Positions 1 to 6,122 of a stretch of 9,572 nucleotides of DNA are shown piece by piece. Location of the stretch: assembly GCF_024693525.1 (NCBI RefSeq), contig NZ_JAILKR010000145.1, positions 1 to 9,572 on the forward strand. The letters run 5' to 3'. The notes under the pieces were generated by a model, which did no database searches, was not told the DNA's origin, and saw only the letters and a list, made by a program, of their open reading frames with translations. Position 1 is the first letter of the stretch. Each line of letters starts with the position of its first letter. A program made the position numbers and the translations under genes. The stretch is from Selenomonas sp. GTDB taxonomy: Bacteria; Bacillota_C; Negativicutes; Selenomonadales; Selenomonadaceae.

Positions 1-123
1 ATTTTTACCGCGAAGAACTTTTGCGACTTCAGCTGCGAGGCGGCCGACAGTCTGGCCTTCAGCGTCTACAACATACCATTTGCGCTCGATATTGGATGCA
101 TTTGCCATAAACGTTGTCTTCAT
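1..123 (-). CDS. rplM: Ribosomal protein L13, N-terminal part
   Basis: This is the first 41 codons of the 50S ribosomal protein L13 gene; the rest runs off the left edge. The translation starts [20 protein letters not shown] and continues with [21 protein letters not shown], the conserved N-terminus of Firmicutes L13 (family length about 145 residues). L13 is an early-assembling protein of the large subunit. The ATG at 121-123 is preceded by a very G-rich ribosome site (AGGGGGG, 131-137) with a spacer of about 7 bases. The gene has its own promoter and a roughly 100-base leader, so it is a separate unit from the cobalamin genes upstream. In most bacteria rpsI (S9) follows rplM and would lie outside this window. 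Confidence 0.95.
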   Translation of the reverse strand, partial: MKTTFMANASNIERKWYVVDAEGQTVGRLAAEVAKVLRGKN

Positions 124-163
124 GCGATTTCCCCCCTAATAATTTCATTTCTAATTTTATCGG

Positions 164-226
164 TATATGATGCTCTTGTGTTCGGCTTCCGGGGCTAATG
201 GATGCCTGATTCCGTAACATCACATA
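164..226 (-). ncRNA. Structured rplM leader (L13 leader-like)
   Basis: The transcribed region upstream of rplM folds well. Bases 225-218 (AUGUGAUG) pair with 172-165 (CAUCAUAU) in an unbroken 8-bp closing stem with one G-U pair, extendable by U226-A164. Inside it, GGC (206-204) pairs with GCC (186-184) and UCC (202-200) with GGA (190-188), around an A-A mismatch and a nine-base loop. The position, size and a GGCAUCC...GGAAGCC core fit what I remember of the Firmicutes L13 leader RNA, thought to mediate autoregulation by L13. The pairing is seen directly; the family assignment is from memory and needs a covariance-model search. Confidence 0.65.
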
Positions 227-231
227 GAAAT

Positions 232-260
232 ATTCTACTCATAAAAGTGCAACAAGTCAA
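232..260 (-). promoter_or_regulatory. Sigma-A-type promoter of rplM
   Basis: On the minus strand TTGACT (260-255) is followed after exactly 17 bases by TAGAAT (237-232); each hexamer differs from the consensus (TTGACA, TATAAT) by one base. Transcription would start near A225, just where the leader stem begins. This gives rplM a promoter independent of the cobalamin operon. Confidence 0.82.
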
Positions 261-274
261 GGGCTTTTTTGCAT

Positions 275-321
275 TTATCCAGAAATTTTCTCGAAGTTAT
301 CCACGAACTTTTTGTGGATAA
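275..321. promoter_or_regulatory. Cluster of three DnaA-box-like sites
   Basis: Three matches to the DnaA box TTATCCACA lie within 47 bases: TTATCCAGA at 275-283 (+, one mismatch), TTATCCACG at 298-306 (+, one mismatch) and TTATCCACA at 313-321 (minus strand, exact). The last two face each other. The cluster sits 15 bases or more upstream of the rplM -35 box, a place where a bound protein could affect the promoter. The matches are seen directly; that DnaA binds here is inference. Confidence 0.5.
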
Positions 322-324
322 CTT
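294..324. repeat. Perfect 11-bp inverted repeat
   Basis: AAGTTATCCAC (294-304) and GTGGATAACTT (314-324) are exact reverse complements separated by nine bases. The outer arm covers two bases of the epimerase stop codon (323-325). Read on the minus strand it can form a hairpin at the very end of the operon, so it may help end or protect the message. There is no run of T after it on either strand, so it is not a classical Rho-independent terminator. Each arm also contains a DnaA-box-like sequence, which is the other explanation for the symmetry. Confidence 0.8.
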
Positions 325-1246
325 AATCTTTCCCTGTGAAATGTTTGATGGTCTTTTTTAATCCCTTTTTTATGCTCGTGCGCGGTATCCAACCAAGTTT
401 CTCCCTGGCCTTTGCACAATCTAATATCAAACTCCCCAGAGATTGGCTGCCTGCTGCCCCAACCGAAACCTCCAGTTTTTTCCAAGTTACATCTTCCAGC
501 AGCCGAACCAATTCTTTGGTATCTATCCCTGTGCCGGAGCTCAGATTGTAACTTGTATTGACTTCCGCAGTCAACAGGGCCGCATAGATACCATCCGCTA
601 CATCACCGGCATAAACGAAATCATGAGACCTGCCATTGCCATAAATCGTTATCCCATTACCTGCCATGATTTTTTTGATAAAGGAACCGATGATACCACC
701 TTCCCCTATATCTTGCTGAAATTCCCCATAGACATCTGCTAACCGCAGGATGATGTAATTGAGTCCATATAGGCGCTGATACATAATCAGATACTCTTCC
801 ACCGTCTTTTTGCTAAGACCATAAAAGGAGCCAGGTGCCAGTTCCTGTGTTTCAGGAATCGGCTGCTTATTTTCCGGCCCCCTGCCATATACGGCCGAAG
901 CAGACGAAAAGACAACCCGCTGTACATCACTTTTGCGGGCTGCCTCCAAAATATTGACGGTTCCGATTATATTTTCCATCGCATCAAAGGCTGGGTCCGC
1001 CAAGGAATCCTCAACTGTGGTCTGGGCCGCCAGATGTACCATCCAGTCAAAGCGTGCCTTCATAATGCGCGGGATTACCGCAGCTGACCGGACATCCATT
1101 TCCCAGGACTCACAAGCGGCCGGCACATTATCAAAGTCACCGGTGCTGGCATTATCGAGCACCGTTACCATGTGCCCCTCAGACAGCAGCCGCCGCACCA
1201 CATGCGAACCAATAAATCCAGCTCCACCTGTTACCAAAACCTTCAT
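323..1246 (-). CDS. NAD-dependent epimerase/dehydratase (GalE-like SDR)
   Basis: The 307-residue protein is an extended short-chain dehydrogenase, a family that epimerises, dehydrates or reduces nucleotide sugars in the cytoplasm. A Rossmann NAD-binding loop TGGAGFIG is at residues 6-13, an acidic residue for the adenosine ribose at D31, the HLAAQ segment at 71-75, SSASAVYG at 114-121 and the catalytic YxxxK at Y142/K146. RLADVYG (168-174) matches the usual RxxNVYG segment. It most resembles UDP-glucose 4-epimerase-like proteins, but the substrate cannot be read from the sequence. ATG at 1244-1246 has GAGAGGA at 1254-1260 with a 7-base spacer. It lies 30 bases after cobC with no visible promoter between, so it is probably co-transcribed with the cobalamin genes. 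No role in B12 synthesis is known to me for such an enzyme. Confidence 0.88.
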   Translation of the reverse strand: MKVLVTGGAGFIGSHVVRRLLSEGHMVTVLDNASTGDFDNVPAACESWEMDVRSAAVIPRIMKARFDWMVHLAAQTTVEDSLADPAFDAMENIIGTVNILEAARKSDVQRVVFSSASAVYGRGPENKQPIPETQELAPGSFYGLSKKTVEEYLIMYQRLYGLNYIILRLADVYGEFQQDIGEGGIIGSFIKKIMAGNGITIYGNGRSHDFVYAGDVADGIYAALLTAEVNTSYNLSSGTGIDTKELVRLLEDVTWKKLEVSVGAAGSQSLGSLILDCAKAREKLGWIPRTSIKKGLKKTIKHFTGKD

Positions 1247-1276
1247 AACAGATTCCTCTCTTTATTCCCTGAATCC

Positions 1277-1894
1277 TCAGCGCAGTTCTCCCAAATGCGC
1301 GGTACTGTTCAGCAGTTCAACGGTAGGATTCGCCGCCTTATCATAGCGCACGATATTTACCGCTGTGTTGAACTGACGGATGCTCCAAAGATACTGCAGC
1401 GGCATGTGAAGTGCCGCCGTCAGCATGGTACGCAGTACAGCCCCATGGGCTGCAATCATAATGGTCTCTCCCTCATGTCTTTGAATCAGTTCCCGCAGCC
1501 GCGACATGGCGCGCTGCTGAACTTCGGGAAAAGATTCCCCATGGGGGATATTCAAAATATCCGGGTGCGCCAAGAAATTTTCCATGGCATCCGGCCATGA
1601 GGCAACGATCTGCTCATAGGTAAGACCTTCCCAATCGCCAAAGCTCAGCTCCCGAAAAGCAGGCTCCAAGTTTACCCCAAGACCGAACCGCTTCGCCACC
1701 GTCTCAGCAGTAACCTGCGCGCGAATGAGGTCACTGGAATAAATTGCATCGATATGCTCTACAGGAAAATTGGCCGCCAGTTTTTCCGCCTGCTCAATTC
1801 CTACTGCCGATAAGGCCACATCCGACTGACCTTGATATCGGCCGCTGACATTCCACTCCGTCTGTCCATGACGGACAAAAACAACTTTTACCAT
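1277..1894 (-). CDS. cobC: Alpha-ribazole phosphatase (histidine phosphatase)
   Basis: This 205-residue protein belongs to the histidine phosphatase (phosphoglycerate mutase-like) superfamily. The signature RHGQTEWN is at residues 8-15 with the phospho-accepting H9; R58 in SSDLIRAQVTAET, E82 in RELSFGDWEG and the second catalytic H150 in IAAHG complete the active site. The length matches CobC (about 200). In cobalamin synthesis this enzyme removes the 5'-phosphate from alpha-ribazole phosphate or adenosylcobalamin phosphate. Sequence alone could also fit a general phosphatase; the B12 role rests on the operon. It starts 3 bases after cobD, and its ribosome site GGAGG (1906-1910) lies inside the 3' end of cobD, which suggests coupled translation. 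Confidence 0.88.
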   Translation of the reverse strand: MVKVVFVRHGQTEWNVSGRYQGQSDVALSAVGIEQAEKLAANFPVEHIDAIYSSDLIRAQVTAETVAKRFGLGVNLEPAFRELSFGDWEGLTYEQIVASWPDAMENFLAHPDILNIPHGESFPEVQQRAMSRLRELIQRHEGETIMIAAHGAVLRTMLTAALHMPLQYLWSIRQFNTAVNIVRYDKAANPTVELLNSTAHLGELR

Positions 1895-1897
1895 GTA

Positions 1898-2968
1898 TTA
1901 AAAATCCTCCAATGCAGCCAGCAGCTGCTCGTTTTCAGCCGGCTGGCGGACGGCGATGCGCACATAGCTTTCGCCATCCAATCCTAAATAATTGGCACAA
2001 TCCCGCACCAAAATTCCCTTCTCGCAAAGCTTTTGGGTAAATTCGCCGCTATTAAGTCCTGTGCCACGGATATCCAGCAGCATAAAATTGACACTTGGCC
2101 GATAAGCCCGAATCCCCTTGAATCCATTAATCCGCTCGTAAAAGCGCTGTATTTCCTCTGCGATGAATTTCTTGCTCTGCTGCTGGTAGTCCTTATCCTG
2201 CAGCGCTGCCACACCGGCCTTCTGGGCCAGCAGGTTGACATTCCATACATCCTTGCCGGCATTGAGCTTTTTCGCCAGTATCGGGCCAGCCACGCCGAAG
2301 CCTAATCGCAAGCCGGGCAGGGCATAAAATTTCGTCAGCGACTGTATCACAAAGAGATTTGGATATTCCTCCACCAAATCGCGCACCGTATAGCGGCTGT
2401 CATAGGGAAGGAAGTCCAAAAAGGACTCATCCACCACCAGCCACTGATGACCGCCACGCATCTCGTCCAGCAAGTGAACCAATTCGTTGCGGGTAATGAG
2501 GGACCCTGTGGGATTGTTAGGATTTCCCAAAATGATGCAATCTGCCACCGCCAAAGCTCCCATAAAAGAATCCCAGTCGATGCGGAAATTATCATCAAGG
2601 TCCATCTGGAAGCAATTCACTTTCGCCCTTGCCGCCAGCGCCGCCCGCTCATATTCGCTAAAAGAAGGAACCGGCAGCAGCACATTGCGCGGACGAACCG
2701 TCTGCAAAAAAAGATAAAAGAGCTCCGATGCACCATTGCCTAACACCAAGTCATAGGACGGAACGTTATAACAGGCCTCAATCGCTTCTTTCAATTCCGC
2801 AGCGTTAGGGTCAGGGTAATGAACCACATCCTTTATTCCTAACGAAACAGCTTGATATACTGCTGAGGATAAACCCAGCGGATTAACATTTGCCGAAAAA
2901 TCCAACCATGCTTCGCCATTGTCACGAGCAGTATAGATATTTCCACCATGCTCAAACTTATTCATCAT
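1898..2968 (-). CDS. cobD: L-threonine-O-3-phosphate decarboxylase
   Basis: A 356-residue fold-type I PLP enzyme of the class I/II aminotransferase group. It decarboxylates L-threonine phosphate to (R)-1-amino-2-propanol phosphate, the linker joining the corrin ring to the lower-ligand loop. Visible features are HGGN near the N-terminus (residues 7-10), as in CobD; NPNNPTG at 149-155; D180-E181 in VVDESFLDF, with the aspartate that contacts the pyridine nitrogen; the PLP lysine K213 in SLTK; R221 in LRLGFG; and a C-terminal carboxylate-binding arginine near R337. Histidinol-phosphate aminotransferase (HisC) is the close relative and the main alternative, but the operon and the threonine kinase two genes upstream favour CobD. 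The first of two adjacent ATGs is used here; the second (2963-2965) is equally possible. The gap after cbiA is 6 bases. Confidence 0.92.
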   Translation of the reverse strand: MMNKFEHGGNIYTARDNGEAWLDFSANVNPLGLSSAVYQAVSLGIKDVVHYPDPNAAELKEAIEACYNVPSYDLVLGNGASELFYLFLQTVRPRNVLLPVPSFSEYERAALAARAKVNCFQMDLDDNFRIDWDSFMGALAVADCIILGNPNNPTGSLITRNELVHLLDEMRGGHQWLVVDESFLDFLPYDSRYTVRDLVEEYPNLFVIQSLTKFYALPGLRLGFGVAGPILAKKLNAGKDVWNVNLLAQKAGVAALQDKDYQQQSKKFIAEEIQRFYERINGFKGIRAYRPSVNFMLLDIRGTGLNSGEFTQKLCEKGILVRDCANYLGLDGESYVRIAVRQPAENEQLLAALEDF

Positions 2969-2974
2969 ACCTAA

Positions 2975-4369
2975 TCACTCTCTTTCTTTTTCCAGCTTCC
3001 ATGCCAGACATTTTTCTACGAATGATTTCGCAGCCTCCGGGCAACCGGCAAAATGAAGATGCAAATAGCTGCCCAAGGCATTTTTACACTGCCGCCCAGC
3101 CCCATAGGTCTGGTTATTACGCAGCTTCGTGAAGCAAAATGGCCGCTTTCCATCCTCCGCAGCTTGTTCCACCGAAAAATGAAATTCGTGGCCATGAAGC
3201 TTTGTTCCCTTACTCCCCAACAGGGAATCCCCCATCAGGACGGCTTCCACATAGCCAACCATCTGCAGTTTCTTGGTCATAACCGCCTGTCCCGAAAACA
3301 CGCCGGTCATGGCATGAACCTCGCCGGCAAAATCCTGCAAGCTGTCCATCAGGTACATATAACCGCCACATTCAGCATAAATAGGCATACCTGCTGCTGC
3401 CTTTTCCCGAATTTCCTGCCGCAAAGACTTATTAGCAGACAATTGCGCCGCAAACATCTCAGGGAAACCGCCACCGATAAGCAAGCCATCTACCTCCGGC
3501 AGGCTGTTATCCCGAAGCGGACTAAAGAGAACGAGTTCTGCACCAAAGTGTTTCAGTATATTCAAGCTGGTGGGATAATAAAAAGAAAAAGCTTCATCCT
3601 GGGCTACCCCCAGACGGCATACCGTCGGCTTCTGCTCATTTTCCAGGAAAAGTTCCTGGAAGATGAGCGGTTTTGCTGCCTTCGCCAGCTCCAGCAGTGC
3701 CTCAAGGTCTAACTGGCTCCCCACCGCCTGTCCTATCTTGTCAACTACGTCTTGTTCTTCATTTTCCTGTACGGGTAAAAGCCCCAAATGGCGCTCTGGC
3801 AGCTTCAGTTCCTCATTTCGCCGCAGCGCACCATAAACCTCCATATCGATTGCCTTCATGGCTTCACGAATCATGGCCTCATGGGTATCCGACCCCAAGC
3901 GGTTCAAGAGAACACCTGCCAATTGTACCTCGGGGTCATAATCCCGAAAGCCCTGAGCAATGGCCGCTGCCGATGCTCCCATGGATTTTGCATCAATGAC
4001 CAAAAGCACCGGGGCATCCAGGAGCTTTGCCACCTGAGCCGTGGAACTCACTCCCCGCCGGCCCCCATCGTATAGGCCCATAACGCCTTCCACCACAGCG
4101 ATGTCAGCCCCTTCACAAGCGGCGGCAAAAATTGCCGGCACAGCCTGCTCCGGTGTGAGCCAGGTATCCAGATTATGCGCCGTCCGGCCGCTGGCTAGTT
4201 TATGATAGCCCGGATCGATATAATCCGGACCAACCTTAAAGGACTGCACCTTTAGGCCGCGTTCCTTAAGTGCAGCCAGCAGCCCCGTAACGATTGTCGT
4301 TTTTCCCGACCCCGACTGGGTTGCTCCAATGACAATCCGCGGGATGGAATACTGATTTGCGTACTGCAA
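2975..4369 (-). CDS. cbiA: Cobyrinate a,c-diamide synthase
   Basis: This 464-residue enzyme uses ATP and glutamine to amidate the a and c carboxylates of cobyrinate. The N-terminal half is an ATP-binding dethiobiotin-synthetase-like domain with P-loop GATQSGSGKTT (15-25), GPDYIDPGYH (47-56) and VEGVMGLYDG (93-102). The C-terminal half is a class I-type glutamine amidotransferase with the nucleophile C334 in YAECGGY and a histidine at H437 or H439 in SYLHLHF. The length fits CbiA (about 460). The start codon is TTG (4367-4369), supported by AAGAGGT at 4376-4382 with a 6-base spacer and by the lack of an ATG before the P-loop. It follows the kinase gene by 30 bases. A striking inverted repeat (3634-3668) sits where the two domains join. 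Confidence 0.95.
   Translation of the reverse strand: MQYANQYSIPRIVIGATQSGSGKTTIVTGLLAALKERGLKVQSFKVGPDYIDPGYHKLASGRTAHNLDTWLTPEQAVPAIFAAACEGADIAVVEGVMGLYDGGRRGVSSTAQVAKLLDAPVLLVIDAKSMGASAAAIAQGFRDYDPEVQLAGVLLNRLGSDTHEAMIREAMKAIDMEVYGALRRNEELKLPERHLGLLPVQENEEQDVVDKIGQAVGSQLDLEALLELAKAAKPLIFQELFLENEQKPTVCRLGVAQDEAFSFYYPTSLNILKHFGAELVLFSPLRDNSLPEVDGLLIGGGFPEMFAAQLSANKSLRQEIREKAAAGMPIYAECGGYMYLMDSLQDFAGEVHAMTGVFSGQAVMTKKLQMVGYVEAVLMGDSLLGSKGTKLHGHEFHFSVEQAAEDGKRPFCFTKLRNNQTYGAGRQCKNALGSYLHLHFAGCPEAAKSFVEKCLAWKLEKERE
3634..3668. repeat. 16-bp-arm inverted repeat within cbiA
   Basis: Bases 3634-3649 and 3653-3668 are reverse complements over 16 positions with one mismatch (3640/3662), around a 3-base centre. 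The inner TTCCAGGAA / TTCCTGGAA arms match perfectly. In the cbiA message it would form a tight hairpin over codons of about residues 235-245, the linker between the ATPase and glutaminase domains. Confidence 0.85.
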
Positions 4370-4399
4370 CGAAACACCTCTTCTGCTACGATACTTTGC

Positions 4400-5290
4400 T
4401 TATCTAAAAAGTTCTACAAACTCTTCACGTTTTCCTTCTGCCACCTGGACGCCACCGCTCTGCAACCTTGTCTGCATCATCAGTACCAAGTTGGGAAAAC
4501 GATGACGAATCGCTCTAGTTGCCAGCTGCAGAGACGCATCGGGGAAATGCTCTGGCCAAAGGACGCCAATAACCGTGCCACTATGGGCGATATTAATCCC
4601 CAATGCCCCTTGTTCCCTGGCAAAAGCTAACAGCTCCTCCAAACCAGCTTTGTACAGAAGGGGTTGATTATTCAACGCACTCATAACTGCCGCCTCAGCA
4701 ATCAAAGCCTCATCCTGTGCCTGCCAGCCTTTCTCGAATAAAGCCAATGCCTCAGCCGAACGATTTTCCCCACCATCATCCTTTACCTGCTCATGGTAGC
4801 GAAGGGTATCGACGACCCCCCCCGTATCGAAAATGGAAATACGAAAAGCCGGCAAGTCCTGATAACTTGCCAGCCAATCGCCATTCATATGGTTGATGCA
4901 GACCACCTGCGGATAAAAAATCCCATCGGTAGGTTCGATACTGGCGGCCAAGCGCATGATTTCCTCCGGATAAGTGCGATAGTCAAAGGCCAAAGCCACC
5001 GCCGCTACCGTTGCGGCAATATCCGCACTAGAAGAAGCCATGCCCTTCCCCCGTGGCAAGCTGGATTCTAAGCTAAGTCCCCAGGGAAGCTCCTCCTTCC
5101 CCAGACTCGTCAAAATCTTCTCCAAGGCCATCAGCGATTTTCGTCCCAATCCATGAATTCCCGATAGCGCATCGGAAATCCGGACCGTCGTATAGCTTCC
5201 CACCGGACAGGTGACCAGAAAAGGGTTCCCGACTTTCATTCCCTGCAGGAGTTCCCCACAAGAGCCGGGAACGCGAACCGTCAATTCCAT
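4400..5290 (-). CDS. pduX: L-threonine kinase, GHMP family (PduX-like)
   Basis: A 296-residue GHMP kinase. The N-terminus has VPGSCGELLQG (7-17), a hallmark of PduX-type threonine kinases. The ATP-binding glycine-rich loop PRGKGMASSSAD is at 79-90, EPTDG at 119-123, and the third GHMP motif AHSGTVIGVL at 235-244. PduX of Salmonella (about 300 residues) phosphorylates L-threonine to L-threonine-O-3-phosphate, the substrate of CobD, which is encoded two genes downstream. That neighbourhood is the best argument against homoserine kinase or other GHMP enzymes. ATG at 5288-5290 has AGGAGC at 5298-5303 with a 7-base spacer; the gap from cobS is 27 bases. The coding strand has eight consecutive G at codons for G157-G158 (4816-4823), a possible slippage site; the frame is intact here. 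Confidence 0.85.
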   Translation of the reverse strand: MELTVRVPGSCGELLQGMKVGNPFLVTCPVGSYTTVRISDALSGIHGLGRKSLMALEKILTSLGKEELPWGLSLESSLPRGKGMASSSADIAATVAAVALAFDYRTYPEEIMRLAASIEPTDGIFYPQVVCINHMNGDWLASYQDLPAFRISIFDTGGVVDTLRYHEQVKDDGGENRSAEALALFEKGWQAQDEALIAEAAVMSALNNQPLLYKAGLEELLAFAREQGALGINIAHSGTVIGVLWPEHFPDASLQLATRAIRHRFPNLVLMMQTRLQSGGVQVAEGKREEFVELFR

Positions 5291-5317
5291 ACCTTACGCT
5301 CCTAAACAGCTGCTTTT

Positions 5318-6085
5318 TCAGCGCCACAAAATATGCAGACCCCCAGGAATCCAGGAAGTCACGAGAAATACGACCAGTACCATTGTCTCCGTGAGGGTTT
5401 CCACCGCTCCATAGGTATCTCCAGTCAAACCACCAAGCTTATTGGTAAGCCATGCCCCCAGCAGCCAAGCAAAGCCCAAGCCTACAGCCAGGGCAGCAAT
5501 GGCAGCTTGTCCCCAAGGAACTACGAACAGCAGCGTTGTAATGCTGGCAACTGCCAAAGTCTTCTTATCGGCCATATCCGAAAAGGCCTTGCCCATTCCT
5601 TCCGGACGAGCATAGGGAAAAAAGGCAATGACCATGACCATGGCCATGCGGCCGATAACCGGCATGACAAAAAGCGCCGTCATAATCAGCACCAGCTTGA
5701 TATCCCGCAGCACCGTCCAATTTATCATCATTAAGGACACCAGGGCAATGACGCCGAAAGCCCCAACGCGGCTGTCCTTCATGATTTCCAATTTCCGTTC
5801 CCGGCTGCGGGCAGAAAAAACGCCGTCGGCTGTATCCATATAACCGTCAAGCAGCAGCCCCCCGGTCATGACAATCGGCAACAAAACCAAAACCGTCGTG
5901 ACGAAATTGGCCCAGCCGAAAACCGCCACCAGGCACCAGGTCACCAGCATGTAAATCAAGCCCAAAAGCCCCCCCACCAACGGGAAAAATTTTGTACTGC
6001 GGCCAAAATCTTCCACGGTCAAGTCAGGCTGCTCCTTCACATGAATGCGAGTCAAAAATTGCAATGCCGTAATAAATGACTTCAT
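5318..6085 (-). CDS. cobS: Adenosylcobinamide-GDP ribazoletransferase
   Basis: CobS, the cobalamin (5'-phosphate) synthase, is an integral membrane enzyme that joins adenosylcobinamide-GDP to alpha-ribazole (phosphate), displacing GMP. With the chosen start it has 255 residues, close to the usual 250. The family motif DGYMDTADG (80-88) supplies the metal-binding aspartates D80, D84 and D87; MKDSRVGAFG (102-111) and KLGGLTGDTYGA (216-227) are also typical. Hydrophobic segments lie at about 34-53, 60-78, 110-125, 131-148, 190-210 and 234-248. The frame is open to an ATG at 6148, but that start would overlap cbiB and add 21 polar residues unlike CobS. The ATG at 6083-6085 begins MKSFITALQFLTRI and has a perfect AGGAGG at 6095-6100. 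The gap from cbiB is 37 bases. Confidence 0.94.
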   Translation of the reverse strand: MKSFITALQFLTRIHVKEQPDLTVEDFGRSTKFFPLVGGLLGLIYMLVTWCLVAVFGWANFVTTVLVLLPIVMTGGLLLDGYMDTADGVFSARSRERKLEIMKDSRVGAFGVIALVSLMMINWTVLRDIKLVLIMTALFVMPVIGRMAMVMVIAFFPYARPEGMGKAFSDMADKKTLAVASITTLLFVVPWGQAAIAALAVGLGFAWLLGAWLTNKLGGLTGDTYGAVETLTETMVLVVFLVTSWIPGGLHILWR

Positions 6086-6094
6086 CGATAATAT

Positions 6095-6100
6095 CCTCCT
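6095..6100 (-). promoter_or_regulatory. Ribosome binding site deciding the cobS start
   Basis: AGGAGG on the minus strand, 9 bases before the ATG at 6083-6085. It sits inside the longer open frame and so argues for the shorter 255-residue CobS over a 276-residue version starting at 6148. Confidence 0.85.
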
Positions 6101-6122
6101 ATAGTTTCTGATACTATCTTTA

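Noticed and set aside
294..324. Rho-independent terminator after the epimerase
   Set aside because: The hairpin is perfect but AT-rich and is not followed by a T run on either strand, so I list it as an inverted repeat rather than a terminator.
443..742. Plus-strand open frames across the epimerase gene, for example 443-742 and 933-1346
   Set aside because: They are shadows of a well-supported minus-strand gene and show no family motifs.
1247..1350. Separate promoter for the epimerase at the end of cobC
   Set aside because: A TTGAAC sequence on the minus strand has no acceptable -10 box at 16-18 bases; the best candidate (CATTTG) is too poor.
3053..3712. Open frame of 219 codons on the plus strand
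   Set aside because: It is antisense to cbiA, whose translation is conserved along its full length. The plus-strand product shows no recognisable domain and there is no convincing ribosome site.
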